Shown here in pieces: positions 34,458 to 45,055 of a stretch of DNA of 64,000 nucleotides. How positions within the stretch are numbered: the stretch's first letter is position 1; every line of letters begins with the position of its first letter. Both the position numbers and the translations under genes were made by a program. Source of the DNA: Syngnathus acus (Eukaryota > Chordata > Actinopteri > Syngnathiformes > Syngnathidae); contig NC_051103.1 of the NCBI RefSeq assembly GCF_901709675.1, forward strand, positions 605,501 through 669,500, written 5' to 3'. The notes below the pieces were generated by a model. The model was not told where the DNA came from and ran no database searches. It saw only the letters and a list, made by a program, of their open reading frames with translations.

Positions 34458-34821
34458 CCATCCATCCATTTTCTGAACCGCTGTAGTCCCCACGGGGGTC
34501 GCGGGCGTGCTGGAGCCTATCCCAGCCGTCATCGGGCAGTAGGCGGGGGACACCCTGAACCAGTTGCCAGCCAATCGCAGGGCACACAGAGACAAACCAC
34601 CATTTGCACTCGCACTCACACCTAGGGACAATTTGGAGTCATCAATCAGCCTACCAAGCATGTTTTTGGGATGTGGGAGGAAACCGGAGTGCCCGGAGAA
34701 AACCCACGCGGGCCCGGGGAGAACATGCAAACTCCGCACAGGGAGGGCCGGAGGTGGAATTGAACCCGCACCCTCCTAACTGTGAGGCGGACGTGCTTAC
34801 CCAGTGCGCCACCAAGCCGCC
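34458..34821 (-). mobile_element. tRNA-derived SINE, copy 2, 14-bp TSD
   Basis: Minus-strand SINE with GGAT tail (34458-34470), body, and tRNA-like head with a B-box near 34750-34760 (one substitution). It is flanked by a perfect 14-bp repeat TATATAATAGTTAT at 34444-34457 and 34822-34835. Confidence 0.95.
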
Positions 34822-35251
34822 TATATAATAGTTATTTGATATATAATTTATATATCGTTATATGGGCCTGTGGAATATTTTGAAGTGCAAGAGCCGTCAG
34901 CGGCGCGCACGCATTGTTGACAAGGGACGATTGATGGATTTAATGAATTGGAGTGACACATGGTTTTATTAACGTGCTATTTATGTAATAGTTTTTTGAA
35001 TAACTGAATTTTACGTCAGGGCCGTTCTCAGCTCTTAGTTTGTGTTTATGTCACGTTAGCATACCTATCGTTTAGCCTGTTGTTGCTCGTTTATGACTGT
35101 TCTTGGTGTTGGATTTTGTCGAATAATTTGCCCCCCAAAATGCGACTTATACTCCGGAGCGACTTATATATGTTTTTTTTCACTTTTTTGGGCATTTTAT
35201 GGCTGGTGCGACTTATACTCCGGTGCGACTTATAGTCCGAAAATTACGGTA

Positions 35252-36004
35252 ATAGAAAGGAATCCTCACTCAATGTTTTTGAAGGCGGTTGAGGAAAATG
35301 AAATCATTAACATTGTAAAACAATGCAAAAATAAAACAACTACCGACTGCAATGGGATTGATATGATGTTAGTTAAGCAAATCATTGAGGGGATTTCAAA
35401 GCCACTTGTCTACATCTGTAACTTGTCATTTTTAACTGGTACATTCCCAAAGGAGATGAAAATTGCTAAGGTCATTCCTCTTTATAAAACTGGGAGCAAA
35501 CACAACTTTACAAACTACAGACCTATCTCAATATTGCCACAACTCTCAAAAATATTGGAAAAGCTTTTTAACAGTAGAATGGATGGATTTTTGGAAAAAC
35601 TAATTATTTGCAGAGAACCAATATGGTTTTAGAGTTAATAGATCAACAGCACAGGCATTAATGGAATCAATCGCGGAAATCACAGATGACACAAATATCT
35701 TTTGTTCAGGTAATAACAAGTGGAATCATTGTTGAATGAGGAAATGAAAGAAATAAAAATGCGGTTTGACTGGAACAAATTATCATTAAATGTAAGTAAG
35801 ACCAAGTTTATGTTATTTGGCAAAGGCAAAGCAAACATAAAGATACGAATATAAATAGATGTGACTGAAAATGAAAGAGTGCAGGAAAACACATTTCTTG
35901 GGGTTATAATAGATGGCAGATTGAGTTGGAAGCCACACATCAAACACGTACAGTCAAGTCAAAAATTTCAAGAAGCATGGCAGTCATATACAAAGCAAAA
36001 GAAT
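35252..36004 (+). pseudogene. LINE-E copy 1, piece 4 (RT, core deleted)
   Basis: Frame 35093-35632 carries the RT N-terminal part: D-C-N-G-I-D-M-M-L-V-K-Q-I-I, F-P-K-E-M-K-I-A-K-V-I-P-L-Y-K and F-T-N-Y-R-P-I-S-I-L-P. After 35632 the frame shifts (F-R-V-N-R-S-T-A-Q-A-L-M-E-S-I), then jumps to D-D-T-N-I-F-C-S-G. The palm between them, including the catalytic aspartates, is deleted. The thumb follows (K-T-K-F-M-L-F-G-K-G-K, F-L-G-V-I-I-D-G-R-L-S-W-K). It cannot encode an active enzyme. Confidence 0.8.
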
Positions 36005-36006
36005 TA

Positions 36007-37417
36007 CCATTTTTTCCATGTATAATGCGCCCCGATGTATAATACGCACCCTAAGAATGGTATGTCGACGCTGAAAAAAAGCCTGTACCCATCTATAATA
36101 CGCACCCAAATTTTGACTCCTACTTAAGTCCGTAAACGTAAAATTATTTCAGAAAAAAGATCATCTTTGGGAACATCCATCCATCCATCCATTTTCTGAA
36201 CCGCTTAGTCCCCACGGGGGTCGCGGGAGTGCTGGAGCCTATCCAAGCCGTCATCGGGCAGTAGGCGGGGGACACCCTGAACCGGTTGCCAGCCAATCGC
36301 AGGGCACACAGAGACAAACAACCATTTGCACTCGCACACACACCTAGGGACAATTTGGAGTCGTCAATCGGCCTACCAAGCATGTTCTTGGGATGTGGGA
36401 GGAAACCGGAGAGCCCGGAGAAAACCCACGCGGGCCCGGGGAGAACATGCAAACTCCACACAGGGAGGGCCGGAGGTGGAATCGAACCCGCACCCTCCTA
36501 ACTGTGAGGCGGACGTGCTACCCAGTGCGCCACCGAGCCGCCTCTTTGGGAACAACCGGATGTTATTCTGCCGATCAGTATCACTGCGCATGCGCTAGCA
36601 AACTCGATAGCGGAGAAATGTTTTGGATTTGTGTAGAGTACATTGTGACAGCAAACGAGCAGGTGATCGAGCAAGCGTCTGATATGAGAGCATTGTGTTC
36701 GTATGGAGCGTGTTTGAAGTGAACAGCAGAGAGGAAAGGAACAAGGCAAAGTGTTGTGAAATAAAATATTACCTGTAATACGGATTTAGGTTTAGAACTG
36801 AAATCTCGCTCTTTATATAGCTGACGTGTCTTGCGCATCTGTTCTGCACATCTGTAATGGTGGCCTCCGTATGATATCCGGTTTGCGATGAAGATTAAAA
36901 AACATGTTCGTATGGCGCGTGTTTGAAGTGAACAGCAGAGAAGAAAGGAACATGGCAAAGTGTTGTGAAATAAAATATTACCTGTAATACGCATTTAGGT
37001 TATCTGCTAATTAAACTGTGAATTGAAACTAATAGGTGAGAACTGAACTCTCGCTCTTTATATAGCTGACGTGTCTTGCGCATCCGTTCTGCGCATACTG
37101 TCATGGCGGCCTCCGTATGATATCCGGTTTGCGATGGAGATTAAAAAACAAACAATATTTCACAATAACACACCATCAAGGATTGCACCATCGCATCAAA
37201 CGATGTGTCGTCAATTATGAATTTTACTGACTAAGTGTGTTGGGCAGGATGGCTGAATGCGATGCGCGATTGACAACAAACAAGAAGAAAGGTGATTTCA
37301 AGTTTTATTTCGAGGGAGATTTTCTTCAAAAATTGTTGTACCCATGTATAATACGCACCCAAGATTTTAGGACAATAAATTAGTTAAATTTTGCGCATTA
37401 TACATGGGAAAAAACGG
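36007..37417. mobile_element. TA-MITE family 2 (ATGTATAATGCGC ends)
   Basis: The left end CCATTTTTTCCATGTATAAT matches the complement of the right end (37385-37417). TA flanks the left; the right reads TCA. Internal ATAATACGCACCC repeats occur near both ends. Two similar internal blocks exist (~36700-36780 and ~36900-36980, GTGTTTGAAGTGAACAGCAG). It carries SINE copy 3. No transposase. Confidence 0.75.
36176..36542 (-). mobile_element. tRNA-derived SINE, copy 3, 12-bp TSD
   Basis: Same family as the SINEs at 13003 and 34458. Perfect flanking repeat TCTTTGGGAACA at 36164-36175 and 36543-36554. The B-box (complement of GGTTCGATTCC) near 36478-36488 is intact. Confidence 0.95.
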
Positions 37418-37938
37418 TCATTCACTTTGTACACTTTATTGTTCTCTTGTCTTGCCCTATTTGCATTACTGTGCTGAGGTTTGGGGGAATACTTATAAAA
37501 CTTCACTACAGCCACTTATCATTCTGCAGGAAAGAGCAATAAGGACTGTTCATAAAGTCAACTACTTGGAGCATACAAATCCACTTTTCATACAATCAAA
37601 ACTATTGACATTCACTGACATAGTATCCTATCAAACAGCAATCATCATGTACAGGGCAAAAGCACAACAACTACCAGAACATATCCAAAACTTATTTAGG
37701 AATCGGGAGGGAGGTTATAAGTTAAGGGGGAATCACAACTTTAAAATCTTAAACATAAGAACAACCTTAAAAGGTTTCTGTATAACTACAACCGGGGTCA
37801 AACTATGGAACAGTCTAAGTGAGGAACTCAAGAAAAGTCTACCAGTTTAAAAAAAGGTACAAAAATATGTTGATTAGCGGGTACAAGGACTAAAAATGCC
37901 AAATGGCTACACAAAAGCAAAAATGAAACACAAAAATA
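37418..37938 (+). pseudogene. LINE-E copy 1, piece 5 (RT C-terminus)
   Basis: Frame 37404-37850 (~148 aa, of which the first residues are MITE) encodes the C-terminal region: L-Y-C-S-L-V-L-P-Y-L-H-Y-C-A-E-V-W-G-N, L-Q-E-R-A-I-R-T, F-T-D-I-V-S-Y-Q-T, and G-V-K-L-W-N-S-L. It ends in K-A-K-M-K-H-K-N-K just before LINE-B. The thumb/terminal part is well preserved although the rest is broken. Confidence 0.8.
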
Positions 37939-37940
37939 AG

Positions 37941-40900
37941 ATTCAAGATTCAAGAGTTTTTATTCGCCATGTTTGAGCGTGCCAAACAAGGAATTTGACT
38001 TCGGTAAAACACACCCTCTGTTTAACATATAGGTGACTAACAACACTCAGGACATGTGAATAATGGCAAAAACAGTGTAGACAAATTCAAAAGGTGTGAA
38101 GAGCAGGATGTTATTGCACAGTAATGCCTCTGAGACTCTATGAGTGGTGTGAGTTCATCAGAGCAACAGCCTGGGGGAAGAAGCTGTCTCGGTGTCTGCT
38201 GGTTTTGGCGTACCGAGCTCTATAACGCCGTCCGGAGGGGAGTAGTTCAAACAGACTGCAACCTGGGTGAGAAGGGTCTGTAGAGATGTTCCTTGCACGT
38301 TTCCTGGTCCTGGACAGGTACAAGTCTTGGATAGATGGGAGGTTGATTCCAATGATCTTTTCTGCAGTCCTGATTGTCCGTTGCAGTCTGTGCTTGTCTT
38401 GTTTGGAGGCTGATCCAAACCAGACAGTGATGGAGGTGCAGAGGACAGACTGGATGATGGCAGTGTAGAAGGTCTTCAGAAGCTCTCGCGGCAGGTTGAA
38501 CTTCTTGAGCTGTCTCAGGAAGTACAGCCTCTGCTGGGCCTTCTTCCGGACAGAGTCTATGTGGCCGGTCCATTTCAGGTCCCGAGAGATTGTGGTTCCC
38601 AGGAACTTGAAGGTGTCTGTGGAGAGAATAGTATTACTGCGGATAGTGAGGGGTAAAAGTGGTGAAGGGTCTCGCCTGAAATCCACTGTCATCTCCACGG
38701 TCTTGAGCGGGTTCAGCTCCAGATGGTTTTGGTTGCACCAGTGGACCAGCCGCTTCACCTCCTGTCTGTACGCAGTCTCATCACCGTCCTGGATCAGTCC
38801 GATGAGAGTGGTGTCGTCTGCATACTTCAGGAGCTTTACAGGAGAGTCATCTGAGGAGAAATCATTGGTGTAGAGAGAGAAGAGCAGTGGGGAGAGGACG
38901 CACCCCTGAGGGGCTCCAGTATTGGTGGTCCGGGTGTCAGATGTGATGCCCCCCAGCCTCACACGCTGTCCCCTGTTGGTCAGGAAGCTGGTGATCCACT
39001 GACAGGTGGGGGCAGGCACCGCAAGCTGGATGAGCTTCTGTTGGAGGATGTCAGGAGCGATGGTGTTGAACGCCGAGCTGAAGTCCACGAACAGGATCCT
39101 GGCGTACGTTCCTGGGGTGTCCAGGTGGTGCAGGATGTAGTGCAGTCCCATGTTGACCGCTTCATCCACTGACCTGTTTGCCCGGTAGGCAAACTGGAGG
39201 GGGTCAAGCAGGGGGCCCGTGACCTCCTTCAGGTGGTTCAGCACTAACCTCTCGAAAGATTTCATGACCACAGATGTCAGTGCGACGGGTCTATAGTCAT
39301 TCAAACCTGTGATGGCGGGCTTCTTGGCCACTGGAACGATGGTGGAGCTCTTGAAGCACGAGGGCACCTCACACAGCTCCAGAGAACGGTTGAAGATCCG
39401 TGCAAAGGTGGGCGCCAGCTGTTCAGCGCAGACTTTAAAGCAGGAAGGTGACACGCCGTCTGGGCCCGGTGCCTTCCTGGTCTTTTGTCTCCGGAACATC
39501 TGGCGCACTTCCTCCTCGCGGACCTGGAGTGCGGGCGCGGCCTCTGCAAGAGAGAGAGTGGGTGACAACGATGATAGAGGTGTGGACAGAGCAGTTGTGG
39601 GGAGAGGTGAGTATGTAGATTGTGCTGCAGGAAGTCCCGTTGTGTGGGAGGACCGATCAAACCTGCAGTAGAACTTATTCAGCTGGTTAGCAAGCCTTGG
39701 GCTCTCCACAGGACGGGGGGTTCGTTTCTTGTAGCCCGTGATGCTCTGCAGACCTTTCCACACTGTTGAGGGATCAGGATTGGCAGAGAGGTGTCTCTTC
39801 AGGTTCTCCCCGTAACACCTCTTGGCTTTCCTGACCTCTCGGTTCAGTGTGTTTCTGGTCTGCCTGAACAGGTCGCGGTCGCCGCTCCTGTAGGCCTCCT
39901 CCTTGACTTTGCGCAGCCTCCTGAGGTTCGGTGTAAACCAAGGTTTGTCGTTGTTGTACGTGCAGAAGGTCTTAGTCTGCACACACAGATCCTCACAAAA
40001 ACTGATGTATGATGTGACAGTGTCAGTGAGTTCATGCAAGTCTGAAGTTGCAGCTTCGAAAGCTCCCCAATCGGTGCAGTCAAAGCAGGCTTGGAGGTCC
40101 TGCCTTGACTCCACTGTCCACTTCCTCACAGTCCTCACCACAGGCTTAGAAGTTTTTAGTTTCTGCCTGTAGGCCGGGATCAGATGAACTAGACAGTGGT
40201 CCGAGAGTCCTAAAGCTGCACGAGCCGCAGAGTGGTATGCATCCTTGATCATGGTGTAGCAGTGGTCCAGAGTCTGTGCCCCTCTGGTGGGACACGTTAC
40301 GTGCTGTCTGTATCTGGGGAGTTCGTGTGCGAGGTTCGCCCTGTTAAGATCACCCAGAACAATGATTAGTGAGTTTGGTAGAAGTTTCTCCATGTCTGTT
40401 ACCTGGTCAGCCAGCATCTGCGTGGCTTCACTCGCACGTGCGTGTGGTGGGATGTAAACAGCCGCCATGACGATCGAGGAGAACTCCCGTGGTGAATAGA
40501 ACGGCCGGCAGTTTATGAAAAGTGTTTCTAGGAGAGGGCTGCAAAACTCTTTCAACACCGTGACATTAGTACACCAACGTTCATTAATGTAGAAACAGAG
40601 ACCACCTCCCTTTGATTTTCCGGAGAGCTCCGCGCTGCGATCTGCTCGCGTTAGCCTGAAGCCCGCTAGCTCCACGGCGTGGTGGGGCGTTCGTTCGCTG
40701 AGCCACGTTTCCACAAAGCACAGCGCGGCGGATCTGCTGAAGTCCGTGTTCCTTGAAGTGAGGAGCAGCAGTTCGTCCATCTTGTTCGCCAGGGAGCGGA
40801 CATTCGCCAGATGAATTGACGGTAGGGCAGAACGGAACCCTCTCTGCCTCAGCCTTACGAGTGCTCCCGCTCGTTTTCCGCGCCGCCGTCGTCGTGCTAG

Positions 40901-41118
40901 CTTGTACAGCACCGCCGCTCCGGCTAGAATCTCCGACAAACAGTCTGAATCGAAGAGAACAGGAGAGAAAATACCAGAAGAAGACTGTCCGATGTTTAAC
41001 AGCGCTTCTCTAGTAAAAGTGATCCGGGATGGACAGCAGAGGACACAGAAAACACACAAAATAAGACAAATAAACAGAGAGCGACTCACCGTGGCTGCCA
41101 GCCGTGGCGCCATCATGA
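37941..41118 (-). mobile_element. LINE-B, full length, intact
   Basis: The 5' end lies at about 41118 with ATGATGGCGCC. The 3' UTR is 37941-38137, with an ATAAAAACTC polyadenylation-like stretch and two TTGAATC tail units. It abuts the 3' end of LINE-E copy 1. The family differs from LINE-A in tail and N-terminus. Confidence 0.92.
38138..41116 (-). CDS. LINE-B endonuclease-reverse transcriptase, 992 aa, intact
   Basis: An in-frame ATG lies upstream at 41233, but the copy at 22938 starts at the homologous M-M-A-P-R, so I take 41116. Residues ~10-35 are hydrophobic and cysteine-rich ([14 protein letters not shown]), like a signal anchor. A basic region leads to the endonuclease ([22 protein letters not shown]), then RT ([36 protein letters not shown], catalytic Y-A-D-D). 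It ends at S-H-H-S. No stops, so it may be active. Group CR1/L2/Rex1. Confidence 0.92.
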   Translation of the reverse strand: MMAPRLAATVSRSLFICLILCVFCVLCCPSRITFTREALLNIGQSSSGIFSPVLFDSDCLSEILAGAAVLYKLARRRRRGKRAGALVRLRQRGFRSALPSIHLANVRSLANKMDELLLLTSRNTDFSRSAALCFVETWLSERTPHHAVELAGFRLTRADRSAELSGKSKGGGLCFYINERWCTNVTVLKEFCSPLLETLFINCRPFYSPREFSSIVMAAVYIPPHARASEATQMLADQVTDMEKLLPNSLIIVLGDLNRANLAHELPRYRQHVTCPTRGAQTLDHCYTMIKDAYHSAARAALGLSDHCLVHLIPAYRQKLKTSKPVVRTVRKWTVESRQDLQACFDCTDWGAFEAATSDLHELTDTVTSYISFCEDLCVQTKTFCTYNNDKPWFTPNLRRLRKVKEEAYRSGDRDLFRQTRNTLNREVRKAKRCYGENLKRHLSANPDPSTVWKGLQSITGYKKRTPRPVESPRLANQLNKFYCRFDRSSHTTGLPAAQSTYSPLPTTALSTPLSSLSPTLSLAEAAPALQVREEEVRQMFRRQKTRKAPGPDGVSPSCFKVCAEQLAPTFARIFNRSLELCEVPSCFKSSTIVPVAKKPAITGLNDYRPVALTSVVMKSFERLVLNHLKEVTGPLLDPLQFAYRANRSVDEAVNMGLHYILHHLDTPGTYARILFVDFSSAFNTIAPDILQQKLIQLAVPAPTCQWITSFLTNRGQRVRLGGITSDTRTTNTGAPQGCVLSPLLFSLYTNDFSSDDSPVKLLKYADDTTLIGLIQDGDETAYRQEVKRLVHWCNQNHLELNPLKTVEMTVDFRRDPSPLLPLTIRSNTILSTDTFKFLGTTISRDLKWTGHIDSVRKKAQQRLYFLRQLKKFNLPRELLKTFYTAIIQSVLCTSITVWFGSASKQDKHRLQRTIRTAEKIIGINLPSIQDLYLSRTRKRARNISTDPSHPGCSLFELLPSGRRYRARYAKTSRHRDSFFPQAVALMNSHHS

Positions 41119-41650
41119 CGTCATGATGCACTAGCAAAAAAGGGAGACCAACAACACTGTTCCCACTGAAAATGAAGGGGAGGCTCTCAAGTTTGTTGTA
41201 AAAAAATGCATTTTGAATATGATTTGTACACATAGCAGGGATTGAAACTAGCGACCATTCTCATTTTCAAACAATGCAGGATGCTCAAGGACATTGATGC
41301 ACCACCTGTTTGCGACTAATCTTAACCTGTAAAGTTCTTAAGGCTTACTTTAAGGAAGTGTTTCCCGTTTCCTCACCTCTGTTACCAGGTGTTTGTGAGT
41401 TAAAACTCTGCTCTGATGTTCAGATACCCCTCACCGTGTTGCCGTTTTGATTACTTTATTTGGATGTATGCTTTCACCGATTCTTCAAGATGATATATTT
41501 GGTCAGAATGTTTGCTGTTTGATGTGATCTCATAAGATAAACATTTTTCATTAATCTGACCTGCAGGCACTGAAGTGATGGAGACTGTTATTCATAATAA
41601 TAGTGTCGTATTTTATGGGAATCACTGATAGCAGTTTTTTAGTGATTTTT
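41119..41650. other. Unassigned 530-bp stretch
   Basis: AT-rich, with no long frame. It may include the left part of the hAT element whose right end lies at 41876, but I could not place a left terminus. Confidence 0.4.
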
Positions 41651-41876
41651 TTTTTTTAATGCTGTTAATAAATGCATTTGTTTTCAAAAAACTTTTTTGG
41701 AATATCCATGCTTTACTACCTACTAAAGGCCAAAATCTTTTATGCAATGACCTTTACAGGTCGCTTATATTACTTCACACAAACACTACGTCCATCTGCT
41801 CCTGGTTCGGCCCTCCGGTCCAAATTTAGAACCCAGTTCGGCCCGCGAGTCAAAAAGTTTGCCCACCCCTGCCATA
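41651..41876. mobile_element. hAT right end (remnant)
   Basis: It ends GGCCCGCGAGTC...TTTGCCCACCCCTG, the complement of the CAGGGGTGGGCAAAC terminus common in Charlie-type hAT elements. The matching left end was not found. Confidence 0.55.
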
Positions 41877-41877
41877 G

Positions 41878-42231
41878 AACATAGCACGCTGCAACCACAA
41901 TGCAGCAGAGAATCCACCTGGCATGTGGAGCCCCATTGCTACTAGGATGGCAGAGACACCTGAGCAGCTCCTTTAGCAGCAGACTATTACACCCATGGTG
42001 TAGGAAGGAAAGATTCCGCAGGTCCTTCATTCCCACTGCTGTCAGACTCTACAACATGCGTGGCACCTGATCATTCGTTTCGTCTCTTCTGCTACTAGTG
42101 GCACTTGTCTTTGTCTGTTATTTATCCATTTTTACATTTAGCACTTGTCTCTTGTATTCTTGCAGTCTTGCACGCTGCTGTGACAAGTAAATGTCCCCGC
42201 TGTGGATGAATAAAGTTCTATCATCATCACA
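41878..42231 (+). mobile_element. LINE-C 3' fragment
   Basis: Only the last ~60 codons and the 3' UTR are present. It matches 57880-58215: GAGCAGCTCCTTTAGC, TTCCGCAGGTCCTTCATTCC, then GCTGTGACAAGTAAATG and an AATAAAGTTCTATC end. It truncates the endogenous retrovirus downstream of pol. Confidence 0.88.
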
Positions 42232-42339
42232 CCCCCTCACCTGTGACAGTGGGGATCGTTGAATTCTTCACCAACATTGAGACGCCCCACCCTAAACGAT
42301 GGAGCCCCTTTGTAGTCAGGCTTCCCCACCACTCCGAAA

Positions 42340-42848
42340 TTAGGGGTCTAGCACTCTCTGCAACTTGCAGTGGCTGAGGTGAATCCAGCTGGGCCTTTCA
42401 GCAACGTTCAGTGCAGTGGGGGTAGTCAGCAAGACTTGGAATGGTCCCTCGCACCGTGGCTGATCCAGTTTTTCCTTTTTACGACCTTGATGTGACCCAG
42501 TCACCTGGCTTGGTGGGGTTTTTGACCTGTGGGGAAGAAAGATCAGGCGGCAGTAAATTTGCATTTGACACATCTTTCAGTTTGAGTACTCTGATCATGC
42601 TATCTGCCAAGGACTGTTCTTGTCTGCTTTTTGCAAATCTTGTATCATTCACCAATCAGTTTTATTGCCCTTTTGAACTGGGCAAATAGGAGTGTTTGCA
42701 AGAAGAGTTTGAGCACTTCCTAATGATTCCTCCTGACCAAAGACCATTTATGACAGGGGCTATCCCATTTATTACCTCCGGTTTTACAGGAGATTCTCTG
42801 ATCTTGGTTGGATTTGGACTGGGGGAATGGACGTTATGTCCTGTAGCA
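42340..42848 (-). pseudogene. Retroviral pol remnant: RT start joined to integrase end
   Basis: Bases 42848-42650 resemble the N-terminal RT segment (G-N-K-T-D-W, then a stop, then M-I-Q-D-L). Bases 42573-42340 encode a typical gammaretrovirus integrase C-terminal domain ([13 protein letters not shown] and W-I-H-L-S-H-C-K). Between them, everything from the RT palm to the integrase core is deleted. Several frame changes occur. No enzyme activity is possible. Confidence 0.7.
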
Positions 42849-43551
42849 CAGTGGTCCCCAACCTTTTTTGCGCCACGGACCGGTTACGCGTCGGAAATAT
42901 TTTTGCGGACCGGCCTTTATATAAATAAATAATTAATTTATATAAATAAATAAATAATACATTTATAATAAATATATAAATACGATGAATTATTGGGAGC
43001 ACCTAGCTTGTTTCTCAGAAACGAGCCGGTCCCATCTAGGCGTAATCGGAAACAATGACACCCGAAGTGGTTAAGGTTTGTCTTTTAATGCAGGATGCTT
43101 GGTCTCCATGTGCCGAAGCAGTTTTAAAGGCTTCATTGCCTCGTTAGCTAGCCTGTCGCCACATGTGCCGAGTGCGCTTGGCGCGTCAGAGTCAACTGCG
43201 GCGATAAATCCATATTTTAATGTGCAGCTTTCCTTTTCTTAGAAGTCGTAGCCTCTTCTTCTTCAGTCTCCTCATTGGACTTTTTTCCCTTTCTGAAGAC
43301 GCTTTCCAAACTCATTTTTGCTTGCCTCGCGGGCTCGACTGGCGTGACATGTCACGTGACCGAGCCGAGCGTCTTGTGTCAAGAGACACAGCGATGGATG
43401 TAATTGGGAGAGAATTGCCAAATTTTTTATATTTTTCAAAATAGATTCTTACTCGTTTTTGTTAGCTTTGCAGGCTTGACTGGGAAAACATGTCATGTGA
43501 CCGGGACGAGCATCTTGACCAGAATGAATTGATTGTCGATGAAAAAAAAAA

Positions 43552-43592
<41 letters not shown>

Positions 43593-43660
43593 GGTTTTTT
43601 TCCTGTGCGGCTTGGCGGCCGGTCCCAAGTGACCCACGGACCGGGGGTTGGGGACCCCTG
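42849..43660 (-). mobile_element. hAT element (ZBED-type), 812 bp, perfect TSD
   Basis: CAGTGGTCCCCAACCTTTTT starts it and CGGGGGTTGGGGACCCCTG ends it. It is flanked by CTGTAGCA at 42841-42848 and 43661-43668. The interior (minus) holds a degenerate BED-finger segment (C-G-D-R-L-A-N-E-A-M-K-P) and serine/lysine-rich leader; the catalytic domain is absent. A (TA)n run lies at 43553-43588. Confidence 0.93.
43553..43588. repeat. (TA)n microsatellite
   Basis: About 17 TA units inside the hAT element. Its sister copy at 43873 has poly-A at the same place. Confidence 0.95.
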
Positions 43661-43872
43661 CTGTAGCAGATGGTTCCTTTGCCCACCTCCTTACCAGTCA
43701 AACAAATGTTGATTAGTCAGGGAAGCGCATCAGCGTGTGTCCTTCCAACAGCCACACCACTTCCTCATAGCTTCTTTAGTAACTTTTCAATCATCTTCCG
43801 ATTGCTTACAGCAAAAGTTTGAAAAGTTTGAGAAAATTTTAACTTAATGGTATGACGCCAAATGTATTAGAG

Positions 43873-44588
43873 CAGGGGTCCCCAACCCCCGGTCCGTGGG
43901 TCACTTGGTACCGGGCCGCCAAGCCGCACAGGAAAAAGAAAAAAAAAAAATTTTTTAATCGACGATCAATTCATTCTGGTCAAGACGCGCGTCCCGGTCA
44001 CGTGACATGTTTTCCCAGTCAAGCCCGCAAAGCTAGCAAAAATGAGTAAGAATTCATTTAGAAAAATATAAAAAAAATTGGCAATTCTCTCCCAATTACA
44101 TCCATCGCTGTGTCTCTTGACACAAGACGCTCGTCTCGGTCACGTGACATATCACCCCAGTGGAGCCCACGAGGCAAGCAAAAATGAGCAAGAAACAGAG
44201 AGTTTGGAAAGCTTCTTCGGAAAGGGAAAAAAAGCCCAATGAGGAGACCGAAAAAGAAGATGCTACTTCTAAGAAAAGGAAAGCTGCATTTAAAAGAACA
44301 TTTCTGGAGTCCTACTTAAAATATGGATTTATCGCCACAGGTGACTCTGACGCGCCAAGCGCACTCGCCATATGTGGCGACAGGCTAGCTAATGAGGCAA
44401 TGAAGCCTTCAAAACTGCTTTGGCACATGGAGACCAAGCATCCTCATTTTATTTCATTGTATTTTTATATTTACGATACATTTATTATTTATTTATATAA
44501 ATTTATTATTTATTTATTAAAGGCCGGTCCACAAAAATATTTTTGATGCGTAACCGGTCCGTGGCGCAAAAAAGGTTGGGGACCACTG
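43873..44588 (+). mobile_element. hAT element (ZBED-type), sister copy in opposite orientation
   Basis: CAGGGGTCCCCAACCCCCGG starts it and GGTTGGGGACCACTG ends it. Flanking 8-mers TATTAGAG and GAATAGAC agree at only 5 positions, so the TSD is worn or absent. Frame 44160-44546 encodes a basic leader, then a BED-type finger: I-C-G-D-R-L-A-N-E and H-M-E-T-K-H. The first zinc-binding cysteine is replaced (L-A-I-C). The catalytic domain is missing. Confidence 0.85.
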
Positions 44589-45055
44589 GAATAGACCACA
44601 GTCTAACAAATTTCGTTGCACTAAAAGTTTAGTCAATTTCATCACTTTAACACATAGGCACACACATGCACAGCTCTCGCGCGCAAGGGGAGGGGCATTT
44701 CTTAGGCCCGGCATCAATGATTTGTCACAGGTTGGCCATTTCCTGCAATCGATCATGAAGCCGGTTCCCACCCACACACGCGAGGACAGCACATTCCAAT
44801 TCTCTATTTATCTTTTAGAAGCAATTTGTATTTCTTTATTTATCTTTTAGAAGCAAGATGCATTTCTAAACCACTTGATTTGCCAATTTTAACTTTAGTG
44901 TGCGCACATAATTTGATCCCTGGTCATTTGTCATTGGGGATCTAAAGCAAAGGTAACATAAGGTTTTTCTTTTAATGCGCTCAGAATGTCCCATGCTGTA
45001 TGGACATCTACTATTTCTTCCTCTGTAGGAGCATGAGAGGTCAAAGGGGAGGAAT
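44589..45055 (-). pseudogene. Retroviral sequence 3' of gag
   Basis: Past the TGA that ends gag, the same frame stays open for ~40 codons (L-D-S-S-P-L-T-S-H then A-W-D-I-L-S-A-L-K-E), which fits a gag-pro readthrough arrangement. It then decays. No protease active-site triplet is seen. Confidence 0.5.

Larger units (their letters stand above)
33425..35249 (+). mobile_element. TA-MITE family 1, copy carrying a SINE
   Basis: Clean inverted ends CCGTAATTTTCGGACTATAA are flanked by TA at 33423-33424 and 35250-35251. Removing it with one TA restores the LINE-E codons A-A-A-T-T-A/A-T-A-G-A-A. It contains a 33-bp poly-A, a GCAGCGCGACGTC tandem (33626-33712), two 117-bp units, and two copies of a TCGTTATATGGGCCTGTGG...TTATTAACGTG block (33946-34170 and 34850-35090), plus a SINE. 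Confidence 0.88.

Noticed and set aside
44160-44546. Intact host ZBED gene
   Set aside because: It sits between hAT termini, lacks a zinc-binding cysteine and the catalytic part, and runs into AT-rich element sequence.
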